A DNA stretch of 64,000 nucleotides, taken from positions 18,682,527-18,746,526 of the forward strand of contig OX485808.1 of assembly GCA_950295325.1 (NCBI GenBank). The letters are read 5' to 3'. Source of the stretch: Polytrichum commune (lineage: Eukaryota; Streptophyta; Polytrichopsida; Polytrichales; Polytrichaceae). Both the position numbers and the translations under genes were made by a program. Each line of letters begins with the position of its first letter. Within the stretch, counting starts at the first letter, position 1. Positions 43,266-53,623 of this stretch are shown here, piece after piece. The notes under the pieces are model-generated. The model saw only the letters and a program-made list of their open reading frames with translations, had not been told where the DNA came from and did not search any database.

Positions 43266-44745
43266 TCAATGCCTACGCTTCATTTTATTGGAATCCTTAG
43301 CCTTAGTTTCTTCAAAGTGCTTTACCAATTCCTTGCCGTTCATCATGTCTCTTGCCGCGACCCAAACGGCTTCTTTCTCATGGTATCCTCACCATTTCAC
43401 CAAGTACTCCTTTGTACATTTTCTTTCATTTTCACTTGGGCTTCCTACACTTGAGGATGCCCTCTTACCTCATGTTCCAAATGACCTCCACAAGGTCGGG
43501 ACGTGGCCTAATCACTTGCTTGTGATCGGGCCACAAGGTGTCGTGCTAAAATGACTTTCGTAATGAGACATGAAATGTCGGATGCACTTTGATATCCGGC
43601 GGTAATTCCAACTTATACATGTCCTTGAACACTTGTTCCACAATGGAAAATGAAGCTCCAATTTTGGACATGAACTTTTGGAGCGAGGCCTTCCGGCTAA
43701 GTGAAGTTGTTCACATTCAACAACACCTTATGGCCCACCTCATTCTCCACTTCGCGTCTTCCGGCATTTACTAGCACTCCGTAGCACCTTCGGGCTTTCT
43801 CCACCAACAACTTGGTCATCTCCAAGACTTGTTTACCATCCTTGGCCAAGTCCTCACCATCTTGGTTAACCTCTAGTGTTGAATGTGCCCCCTCGAGAGC
43901 TAGGTTAATAGGTTGGAGCGCATCCACTCCATAAGCCACCACGAAAGACCACCCCTTGGTAGCCAAGTGCGTGGCTACATTGCAATTACACTCCGCTCGA
44001 CCCACATAGTCCGCCCAATCTCCTTGGTCCGCCCCCACCAAGTTCCTCAAGTATTGCTTCAAGTCTCCATTCACACGCTTTGTTTTCCCATCCATTTGGG
44101 AATACACGGCCGTGCTAAACCTTAGTTTCAATACAACCTCCTTAGAGAAATGCATTGAAAATGCACTTGTGAACTTTGGATCTTGATCCCACACAATCAC
44201 TCTTGGCAACCCGTGGTGCCTCAACCATCCTTTGAGAAAAGGCTATGCGGTCTCCAACGCGGTGGCGGTTCCCACAATCGGCACCATGTGTGCCAACTTG
44301 GCAAACCGCTCTACCATCAACAAGATGGCATCATACCCATGTGACTCCGGCAAACTTGTGATCAAGTCCATGCACATACTATGCCATGGCGCCGACGGGA
44401 TAGGCAACGGTTGCAAGAAACCGCCTTGCTTTTGGTAAGAGGCTCGGTTCTCTTGGCACTTTATTCACGCCTTCACAAAGTGGGTTATATCCTCCTTTAT
44501 GCACCGCCAATGGTACCTCCATGACACCATTCTATGGCGGTTTTTTCTTTCTCCTCTATGGCCGGCAATAGGACTATCACATTTTTCCTTCAAAACCGAT
44601 AGCCTCAACTTGCCTTGAGGCACATACACCCGACTTTGCTTACACTTGAACAATCCGTCCACCAACTTAGCCTCTTTGAGCACCTTGCTCTTGCGAAGCT
44701 CACCTAAAAGCTTTTGTGCCTCGGGGTAGTTAATTTACCCCTCCC
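43266..44745 (-). pseudogene. Element I integrase and chromodomain remnant
   Basis: Minus strand: zinc region 44465-44683, first-Asp segment (MCMDLITSLPES), TAG after TALETA, then 43697-44224 (175 codons) with the second Asp. At the Glu position it reads KTKRVNGDLKQYLR (Lys). The C-terminal part has TAG in KSF*, and the chromodomain has TGA after KW. The active site is lost. Confidence 0.88.
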
Positions 44746-46000
44746 GTATCTTGCATCACAAGTTTCCTTCGCCGGCACACATTAGCCACAAGGTTTGGAT
44801 GGTTCTCATTGCTTGGAACTCATCCGGTCTACTTAGCGCATCCGGCACCACATTTCCATGGTCCGGTTTGTGGACCAAATCCACCTTCATAAGCGCCAAA
44901 CTATCATGCCAGCGCAATGATTTGGCGCTCACTTGCACTTGTATGTCAAAATACTTTTAGGACACATTGTCCTTGTAGACCTTTACTTTGTACGACCCCA
45001 ACTAGTGTCGCCACATCTTCAAGTAATGCACTACCGCAAAGAAGTTCTTTGTCATGAGTTGGTTGTCTTCTTTGACAACCATCGAGCTTCATGCTCGCAT
45101 ATGCAATGGCCATCCATCTTACACATAATCCATAATTGGCAAAGTTACTCGCCCCCGTATGCACCTCAAAAGGTTTGTCAAACTCCATGAACTTGAGCAC
45201 GGGCGGTGAAGAGGACTTGCTCTTAAGCTCCCCAAAGACTTGGTGACAAGGCTAGTCCCACTGTTGGGATAGCCATTTCTTTCACAAGTCGGACAAGGTC
45301 TTACAACCATCGAGCTTCATGTTCCCATATGCAATGGCCATTTTTTTTTTACATCCACATCCGCCAAATAAAATCTCTCGCCCCCGTATGCACCTCAAAA
45401 GGTATGTCAAACTCCGCGAACTTGAGCAGGGGCGGCAAAGAGAACTTCGTCTTAAGCTCCTCAATGGCTTGGTGGCACGGCTCATCCCACTCTTGGGATA
45501 GCCATTTCTTGCACAAGCCGGACAAAGTTCGACAACCATGGAGCTTAATGCTCTCATAAGCAATGGTCATCCATCTTGGATCAACATCCGCCAATGATAA
45601 AGTCCTTCGTCTCCATGTGCACCTCAAAATGCTTATGAAAACCCGGAAACTTAACCACATCTTGTGAAGGGAACTTGCTCTTGAGCTTCCCAAGGGCTTG
45701 GTGACAAGGCTCATCCCACTCTTGGAATAGCCATTTCCTCAATAAGTCGAGTAAGGCCCTAGCAACCTTAAAACAAATCTAGAATGAAGTGGTGGTAGTA
45801 GTTGGCTAGGCCAACCAATGACCTAAGCTCTTTTTTTTGAGTCAAGGACCAATTCTCCTCTTGGATTGCCTTGAAATTCTTCATGTTTGTCCACCAACTT
45901 CTTTTGTCACCACATGCCTCAAGAACTCAATTTCTTCTTGAGCAAAGTTGCAATTCACTTCTTGGCGGTAACATTTTGAGCAACACATTGGTGAATACAT
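44746..46000 (-). pseudogene. Element I RT remnant and RNase H region
   Basis: Minus strand: RT lead-in VRYKDVFTNVLLK (45927-46115), then directly the post-palm and thumb/connection remnant. Three RNase H units follow, one with a T tract at 45341-45350 replacing part of it, and the RNase H C-terminal part with AKSLRWHDSLALMKVDLVHK (44756-44938). Asp-to-Gly as in all copies. Confidence 0.86.
45130..45735 (-). repeat. RNase H tandem array of element I, three units
   Basis: GGGATAGCC/GGAATAGCC marks near 45265, 45495 and 45724, with a period of about 229 bp. Confidence 0.84.
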
Positions 46001-47509
46001 CCTTGTATCTCACCAACATCACACCAATGTTGTTTGGGGGAGGCCCGTCTTTCCTAGCCTCCCCATACGTTCCTTGGAGTTGCTCCAATTGAACCACGAC
46101 CATTATGTTTACCATATTTCATTTGGTCCATTAATACCAAATTCAACTTGGGTCCTCCTACCATAGGAGTCCTTGTCAATTTGAACTTCAATTCTTTGCC
46201 ATTATGACACATCATAATGCACCGCAAGCACACCGGCTTGCACCTCACATCTATCATGTGAGTTTCAAAGAAGGCGGCCTTCACAATGACATGCATTTCA
46301 TCTATTTCACATGGTGTGAAATTTTGACAAAATTCCAATGTCCCACATTGAAAGGTTACATGCATCGCGGCCTCCTTTGTCTCATGCGGTTCGCCCTTTC
46401 CAAACCACACCTTGGTTGGCTTCACCACTCTACCAATCGGCAAACCCCAACTCCCTTGTGAGCTTTGGGGTCATGAAAGAATGCCTTAACTCTTTGTCAA
46501 CCCATGAGACAAGCCTCCCATTCATTTGAGCCTCAAGGTACAAAATACTTGGCCTCGGCTTAAGGCTACTAGCCTTGGCCACAAAGCCATCGTCCAACAT
46601 TTGGTCCTCGGCAACTTGGCTTGGCTTGGTCCGCAAAGCCAACTTTAAACATTTCGTCCGCGGGACAAATTGGTTTGGTGCCACAAAACCAATTTCTAAT
46701 AATTTGTCCGCAAAACAAACATGTTTTGCCTTGGTAGCACAAAGCCACCTTCCCACACTCCGTCCGCGGCACGAACATGAATTGCCTTGGTAGGACAAAC
46801 CCACCTCCCAACATTCCGTCCGTGGCACAAGTATGATTTGCTTTGGAAGCATAAATCCACCTTTCAACATTCCGTCCGCGGCACCAACATGTTTTCCCTA
46901 AGTAAATTGGACCAAACAATTTGCACTCATTTCTTTGGGACCTACTTTGGCTAAAGCCACTTGTGGTGATGCGCCGCCGAACTTCTCTTTTTAGGACCAT
47001 CGACTTCAATGTTCTTCAAATCTTAAAGATTCCCGATACATCCTCAAGAAGCTTTGGGGACTCCGACATGGAATTCACCACCCGCTTTTGAATTCCCACC
47101 TAAAACGATGCATGTCTCACAAGGTCGTCCATTTTAGGTGTATCCTTCACTTGTGCGTTTGAATAGCGCACATAGGCCTTAAGAGGCCCCGGGTGCCTCA
47201 TTTGCACCAATTCCAACATCACCACCTTTTAAGCATTTCAAATTGGAATTTCAATCCAAAATTAATACCCTCCAAGGTTTTAGGTGCATTCGGTATTCTA
47301 GGCCCCAAATATTTTTGGAGGTTTGTGGGAGCCCTTTTCAAAGCACTCCTTCATTTTCCTTACCGAATCCACCTTAGTGCCCACCATTGTCATTAGAACC
47401 AATGGTATGGTCAAACTCCACTTGCACATGATCCTTGTTCCAATTTAAGCCTCACAACCTTTTGGAAACCACGGGCTCACCATCACAACCCGCATTTTTT
47501 GATAGCCAT
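46001..47509 (-). pseudogene. Element I gag and protease remnant
   Basis: Gag ATG at 47509 (minus strand). Decayed gag and six Cys-rich units precede the longest readable stretch into protease (46430-46870, 146 codons), which contains VAEDQMLDDGFVAKASSLKP and LVSWVDKELRHSFMTPKL: here DTG is clearly DKE with the flanking residues kept. The protease block 46054-46443 follows in another frame. Confidence 0.87.
46595..46890 (-). repeat. Cys-rich tandem array of element I, six units
   Basis: Six units of about 50-57 bp. In one frame they read continuously for 146 codons (46569-47009). Confidence 0.8.
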
Positions 47510-47538
47510 GTTTCCCTCAAAGTGCGAGCTCAAAATTT

Positions 47539-47558
47539 GAAACCCTGCTCTGATACCA
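47539..47558 (-). other. Primer-binding site of element I
   Basis: Minus strand TGGTATCAGAGCAGGGTTTC; the core matches the other copies, one base differs near its end. Confidence 0.9.
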
Positions 47559-47560
47559 CG

Positions 47561-48536
47561 TGTCGCAACCCTTGCTAGTCCCCCTTGACCATCTTGCCAA
47601 TTTTCAATTCTAGCAAAGGTTACGAGTGCCTAACCCTTCGCATACCGCCATGCTAATGGTTAGCTCCTTTAACCCCGGACCAATAGTTCATAGGAGGGAA
47701 CCAACCCTCCTACTTTGCTTTCGGGACTCACCCCTTAATCGGTAACCCATTTCCCCAATGTGGACTTCCATCCATGGAAGTCCAATCCTATGTTGATCAT
47801 CGCGTTGCCGGAGCAACACTACAACAACCCGAACCATACTAGGCAACTATGGCCTCACAATGGGCCAATGCCCATGGAGGCCTTGCCGTTCGGCCTCGGG
47901 TGGGTGAGGCCACACCACCTCACCCATATAAGCCTCTAGGACTCTACACGGAGCCCCTACCCCACCGCCAACCAACCTCTTGTCTCTCTACCAAGAGTTG
48001 GGGCCAAGTGGACATTTTCCCTTAGCTGCTGGGCCTAGAACCCCCCCAGCAGCTTCAGACCATCATAACTTCCTTGTATGATGTCTGATCATAACAACCA
48101 ACCACTCCATCCTCATCTACGCTTCACGTAGATGCCGATGGACTGCTCGCTTGCCCCATTCGGGCAAGTCTTGAGGAAGTTATGCCTGTTTGAACCTTGG
48201 CAGTCCCGGGAATCACTCCCAGGCACTGCTGTACCAGGGCGCTGTCCCGGGACAGCGCCCCACTCAAATGGCCATAACTCCTAGCTCCCACCTCCGCTTG
48301 AGGTGATCTTGAGCATTCTAGAATCACCACGCCATGAGCTATGCATAGCTCATGGCCTCACCCTCATGCCTCCTAGTCTTTGTGGGTGGGGAGGCGTTCC
48401 CAACGCCCGGGGCCCTCACCCACACTAGGATCACTTGGGCCCTCTCACCAACGGTGCCACATGTCCCGGGTGTCACTCCGGGGTCCCCCTTGTGCCCATG
48501 GTGTTTCGGGCACTCCTCATGGAGAGGTGCGCGACA
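47561..48536 (-). repeat. LTR L17: 5' LTR of element I
   Basis: 976 bp. The GCCATGAGCTA stem here has loop TGCA, making a 26-bp perfect palindrome around 48331-48356. Confidence 0.96.
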
Positions 48537-48541
48537 GGACC

Positions 48542-49720
48542 TAAGTTGAATTTGGTCTTAATGGACCAAATGAAAAATAGAAAGCATAATGGTCGTGGTT
48601 CAATTGGAGCAACTCCAAGGAACGTATTGGGAGGCTAGGAAAGATGGGCCTCCCCCAAACAACATTGGTGTGATGTTGGTAAGATACAAGGATGTATTCA
48701 CCAATGTGTTGCCCAAAAAGTTACCGCCAAGGAGTGAAAAATAACTTTGCTCAACGAGAGATTGAGTTCTTAAGGTATGTGGTGACAAAGGAAGTTGGTG
48801 GACGAACATGAAGAATGTGAAGGCAATCCAAAAGGATAATTGGCCCTTCATTCAAAAATGGCTTAGGTCATTTGTTGGCCTAGCCAACTACTACCACCAC
48901 TTCATTCGAGAGTTTTCTAAGGTTGCTAGGACCTTATTCAACTTATTGAGGAAAATGGCTATCCCAAGAGTGGGATGAGCCTTGCCACCAAGTCTTTGAG
49001 GAGCTTAAGACCAAGTTCCTCTTTACCACCCGTGTTCAAGTTCGCGGAGCTTGAAAAACCTTTTGAGGTGCATACGGGGGGCGAGTGACTTTACCATTGG
49101 CGGATGTTGATGCAAGATGGATGGCCATTGCATATGAGAGCATGAAGCTCGATGGTTCGACTTGTGAAAGAAATGGCTATCCCAAGAGTGGGATGATGTT
49201 TGTCATGAGTCTTTGGGGAGCTTAAGACCAAGTTCTCTTCCCCGCCCGTGCTCAAGTTTGCGGAGCTTGACAAACCTTTTGAGGGGTGCATACGGGGGTG
49301 AATGACTTTGCCAATGGTGGATTGTTGATGTAAGATGGATGGCCTTTGCATATGCGAGCATGAAGCTCGATGGTTGTCAAAGAAGACAACCAACTCATGA
49401 CAAAGAACTTCTTTGCCGTAGTGCATTGTTTGAAGATGTGGCGACACTATTTGGGGTCGCACAAAGCAAAGGTCTACATGGACAATGTGTCCTAAAAGAA
49501 TTTTGACATTCAATCGCAAGTGAGCGCCAAGTCATTGCGGTGGCATGATAGTTTGGCGTTTATAAAGGTGGATTTGATCCACAATCCGGACTGTGGTAAT
49601 GTGGTGCGGATGCGCTAAGTAGACCAGATGAGTTCCAATCATTGAGAACCATCCAAACCTTGTGGCTAATGTGTGCCGGCGAAGGAAACTTGTGATGCAA
49701 GATACGGGAGGGATAAATTA
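48542..49720 (+). pseudogene. Element H protease end, RT remnant and RNase H
   Basis: Continues H after element I. Protease end (KLNLVLMDQMKN), RT lead-in VRYKDVFTNVLPKK, then at once the post-palm segment. VGLANYYHHFIREFSKVART (thumb/connection) is unusually well kept. Two RNase H units (48959 and about 49178) precede the C-terminal part and linker. RT fingers and palm are missing; the RNase H Asp is Gly. Confidence 0.87.
48955..49330 (+). repeat. RNase H tandem array of element H, two units
   Basis: CTATCCC at 48959 and about 49178; the first unit is shortened near 49158. Confidence 0.83.
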
Positions 49721-51084
49721 ACTACCCCAAAGCACAAAAGCTTTTAGGTGAGCTTCGCAAGAGCAAGGTGCTCAAAGAGGTTAGTCGGTGGACGGATTGT
49801 TCAAGTGCAAGCAAAGTTGGGTGTATGTGCCACAAGGCAAGTTGAGGCTATTGGTTTTGAAGGAGGAATTTGATAGTCTTATTGCCGGCCTTAGAGGAGA
49901 AAGAAAAAAACCGGCGTAGAATGGTGTCATGGAGGTACCATTGGCGGTGCATAAAGGAAGATATAGCCCACTTTGTGAAGGCTTGAATCAAAGTGCCAAG
50001 TGAACCGAGCCTCTTACCAAAAGCAAGGCGGTTTCTTGCAACCGTTGCCTATCCCGTCAGAGCCATAGCATAGTATGTGCATGGACTTGATCACAAGTTT
50101 GCCGGAGTCACATGGGTATGATGCCATCTTGTTGATGGTAGAGCGGTTTGCCAAGTTGGCACACATGGTGCCGATTGTGGGAACCGCCACCGCGTTGGAG
50201 ACCGCATAGCCTTTTCTCAAAGGATGGTTGAGGCACCACGGGTTGCCAAGAGTGATTGTGTGGGATCAAGATCCAAAGTTCACAAGTGCATTTTCAATGC
50301 ATTTCTCTAAGGAGGTCGGAATGAAACTAAGGTTTAGCACGACCTTGCGTTCCCAAATGGATGGGGAGGCGGAGCATGTGAATGGAGTCTTAAAGCAATA
50401 CTTGAGGAACTTGGTGGGGGAGGACCAAGGAGATTGGGCGGACTATGTGGGTCGAGCGGAGTGTAATTGCAATGCAACCACGCACTTGGCTACCAAGGGG
50501 TGGTCTTTGGTGGTGGCTTATGGAGTGGATGCGCTCCAACCTATTAACCTAGTCCTCGAGGGGGCACATTCAACACTAGAGTTCAACCAAGATGGTGAGG
50601 ACTTGGCCAAGGATGGTAAACAAGTCTTGGAGATGACCAAGTTGTTGGTGGAGAAAGCCCGAAGGTGCTACGGAGTGCAAATCAATGCCGGAAGACGCGA
50701 AGTGGAGTATGAGGTGGGCCAATAAGGTGTTGTTGAATGTGGACAACTTCACCTTGCCCAAAGGCCTTACTTCAAAAGTTCATGTCCAAAATTGGAGCTT
50801 CGTTTTCCATTGTGGAACAAGTGTTCAAGGACATGTATAAGTTGGAATTACCGCCGGACATCAAAGTGCATCCGACATTTCATGTCTCATTACGAAAGTC
50901 ATTTTAGGACGACACCTTGTGGCCTGATCACAAGCAAGTGATTAGGCCACGTCCCGACCTTGTGGAGGTCATTTGGAACATGAGGTAGGAGGGCATCCTC
51001 AAGTGTAGGAAGCCCAAGTGAAAATGAAAGAAAATGTACAAAGGAGTACTTGGTGAAATGGTGAGAATACCATAAGAAAGAAGC
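49721..51084 (+). pseudogene. Element H integrase, cut in the chromodomain
   Basis: Zinc region near 49830-49985 with a frameshift. First-Asp segment about 50080-50200, TAG after TALETA, then 50228-50725 (165 codons) with second Asp VIVWDQDPKFTSAF and EAEHVNGVLKQYLR at the Glu region. The C-terminal part is frameshifted after EVGQ. The chromodomain starts (KEYLVKW, TGA) but the sequence leaves the family at about 51084. Confidence 0.87.
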
Positions 51085-51493
51085 TCGGGGGGGGCAGTCA
51101 ATGGTTGGAGTAGCTACCTACGTGCGAACAAATGATAGGGTATTTTAAAAACATGGGAGCTAAAAATTATAAATGAACTTAGAGTAATATAGGGTATCAA
51201 AATGACACTAGACATCTTTAAAGTACTATAGGGTATGGAATAATAGGTCCCATTAGAAAATGAAGTAGTTCTAAAATACCCCCCTTTATATTATTATTTT
51301 TGACCAAAAGTATGAAAATGCTACATTGTGAGTTATCCTAAAATATAGAAGAGCTTAGTGGCCTCTCATTATTAGGTGTGTAAGAGCTTGGCTGTCTTCA
51401 AACTCATGCACAATTAGTTTAATGGTCGGAAAAAATGGCTTCCCCTCCCCTCCCCTTGCCTTGTGCCTCTCAGGCATCAACCCCCCTGCGCTA

Positions 51494-51536
51494 GCTCTCT
51501 GTCTCTCTCTTTCTCTCCCTCTCTCTCTGCCTCCCT
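51494..51536 (+). repeat. CT-rich microsatellite
   Basis: Imperfect (CT)n tract (CTCTCTGTCTCTCTCTTTCT...), of the kind common in plant gene leaders. Confidence 0.85.
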
Positions 51537-51774
51537 CGTTCGCCCTTTGCCCGCGCTTCCCTCTCTCTGGATGCTCCAGCTGCACTCCCTCGGATTGCAC
51601 CCCAATTACTGCTGCCTCGCCACACACACCGCCAACCTTCCTCGCAACATCGTAAGTCTCCGCATCCCTAGCCACCTCAATTTCTGGATTTTAGGATTCG
51701 ATGGCTTGGCAGACCCGCGTGTTCCCACCGACAATATGCTTGTGTGAGGTTTAAAGGAATGCACACTGTGTGGT

Positions 51775-51789
51775 TAGAGAGAGAGAGAG
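51775..51789 (+). repeat. GA microsatellite
   Basis: Short (AG)7 run. Confidence 0.85.
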
Positions 51790-52962
51790 CATGTAGAGAT
51801 GGTTGTCTGTAAGGTACCGTAGATGTATTGTCTTCTTGCCAGTGTTGGATATGCGATCTTACTGCATCGGCTCCGTAGATTTAGTATTTTGAGTCTTTCT
51901 TGTGAGTTTAAAATTTTCATTTTTCATTTTTTGTATGGAGAGAGGAGTTGGCGGTGGAGATCATCACGACTTCAACCTTTGGGACTTGGTCGCTGGTTTT
52001 TATCCGAAGGTGAATTGATGTGATGATCAAAATTTTCTGAAGCTCACCATCGGGTGACAGTGTCAAGCTTGGGGTCGACAAAATCGATGTCATTAGTGAG
52101 AAGGATGCGGGCAGAGTATTGTACTGTAAGTTTCCCCAGCCTCTTGATCTATCCTCACCTCCAATAATTGTTGGACTTCTTTTTGACTTCAGCATTGCAT
52201 TTGATCTGGGCCTTAAATTATAATACGCCAGCTCTCAGAAACCTCACAGTCTGAGCTTTACTACAACCTTCTTCTTGGAATATTGTGAAGAGCGATTTTC
52301 TAATAGCTGCTCCCTGTATTTAGAAAGCACCAGAACTGATTTATCACCAGGAAAGAAAGTAGTCTCCGAGAACTTGAAAGCCAACACAGGAGGAATATGA
52401 TACTTCTGATGAGAGGGCCTGGTTACTTAAGCTTCAGCAGCAATTATGGTATTCCTGAAAGCTCCGCTTGTTTTTCATTACAGTCCTTTAGATCGTGGCA
52501 ATCCTGAAAGTGAAGCTACCTGGTCCACTAATTGCAGCTATGAATATCGACGTACATACTTCCTTCTCTGTATTGGTATCTTCTTCCTTGTTAGTTGTCG
52601 CGCACCTCTCCATGAGGAGTGCCCGAAACACCATGGGCACAAGGGGGACCCCGGAGTGACACCCGGGACTTGTGGCGCCGTTGGTGAGAGGGCCCAAGTG
52701 ATCCTAGTGTGGGTGAGGGCCCCGGGCGTTGGGAACGCCTCCCACCCACGAAGATTAGGAGGCACAAGGGTAAGGCCATGAGTTATGCGTAGCTCATGGC
52801 GTGGTGATTCTAGAAAGCTCAAGAACACCTCAATCGGAGGTGTGAGCTAGGAGTTATGGCCATTTGAGTGGGGCGCTGTCCCGGGACAGCGCCCTGGTAC
52901 AGCAGTGCCTGGGAGTGATTCCCGGGACTGCCAAGGTTCAAACAGGCATAACTTCCTCAAGA

Positions 52963-52981
52963 CTTGCTCAAATGGAGCAAG
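52963..52981. other. Covarying hairpin in L18, T-A version
   Basis: CTTGCTC-AAATG-GAGCAAG. Pairing is kept although both arm positions and the loop differ from the majority form. Confidence 0.8.
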
Positions 52982-53195
52982 TGAGGAGTCCATCGGCATC
53001 TACGTGAAGCGTAGATGAACATGGAGTGGTTGGTTGTTATGATCAGACATCATACAAGGAAGTTATGATGGTCTGAAGCTGCTGGGGGGGTTCTAGGCCC
53101 AGCAGCTAAAGGAAAATGTCCACTTGGCCCCAACTCTTGGTAGAGAGACAAGAGGTTGGTTGACGGTGGGGAAGGGGCCCCGCGTGAAGTCCTAG

Positions 53196-53208
53196 AGGCT
53201 TATATGGG
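53196..53208. promoter_or_regulatory. TATA-like motif in the LTR
   Basis: GGCTTATATGGG on the sense strand; the opposite strand reads CCCATATAAGCC, a better TATA box. It is conserved in all LTRs that include this position. Direction of any promoter is uncertain. Confidence 0.3.
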
Positions 53209-53574
53209 TGAGGTGGTGTGGCCTCACCCACCCGAGGCCGAACGGTATGGCCTCCATGGGCATTGGCCCAATGTGAGGCCATAGTTGCCTAGTATGACTC
53301 GGGTCGTTGTAGTGTTGCTCCGGCAACGCGATGATCAACATAAGATGGGACTTCCATGGATGGAAGTCCACATCTAGGAATGGGTTACCGATTAAGGGGT
53401 GAGTCCCGAAAGCAAAGTAGGAGGGTTGGTTCCCCTCCTATGAACTATATGGTCCGGGGTAAGAGGAGCTAACCATTAGCATGGCGGAATGTAAAGGGTT
53501 AGCGACTCGTAACCTTTGCTAGAATTGAAAATTGGCAAGATTGTCAAGGGGGGGCTAGCAAGGGTTGCGACATT

Positions 53575-53594
53575 TGGTATCAGAGCAGGGTTCC
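53575..53594 (+). other. Primer-binding site of element J
   Basis: TGGTATCAGAGCAGGGTTCC, 2 bp after the LTR. Confidence 0.94.
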
Positions 53595-53623
53595 AAATTT
53601 TGAGCTCGCAGTTTGAGGGAAAC

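Larger units (their letters stand above)
41477..48536 (-). mobile_element. Element I: complete but coding-dead Ty3/gypsy element
   Basis: 7,060 bp with 3' LTR 41477-42451, interior 42452-47560 and 5' LTR 47561-48536. The perfect target duplication GGACC (41472-41476 and 48537-48541) is in the protease region of H. The LTRs share CCACCTCCGCTTGAGG and differ at a few positions. It has six Cys-rich units, three RNase H units and a complete 3' UTR. Confidence 0.96.
39085..51084 (+). mobile_element. Element H: Ty3/gypsy element with complex 5' LTR and no 3' end
   Basis: 5' LTR region 39085-40219 (composite), interior 40220-41476 and 48542-51084, split by element I. It ends inside the chromodomain (CATAAGAAAGAAGC at about 51084), joined to unrelated sequence. 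3' UTR, PPT and 3' LTR are missing. Two RNase H units and three Cys-rich units remain. Confidence 0.87.
51085..52595. other. Non-element locus, left part; possible gene leader and exons
   Basis: A/T-rich sequence unrelated to the retroelement. 51085-51420 shows nothing recognisable. 51440-51650 is a CT-rich leader-like stretch ending at GTAAGT (51652). Other exon-like cues are an ATG at 51935 (MERGVGGGDHHDFNLWDLVA), a short open stretch DSVKLGVDKIDVISEKDAGR ending at TACT|GTAAGT (52127), and an ORF at 52446 (ATGGTATTCC start). I cannot assemble these into a known protein. Element J interrupts the locus at 52595. Confidence 0.4.
52596..53572 (+). repeat. LTR L18: 5' LTR of element J
   Basis: 977 bp with the T-A version of the covarying stem (52963-52981) and private variants (AACGGTATGG, ATGACTCGGGTCG) shared only with L19. 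Confidence 0.97.
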
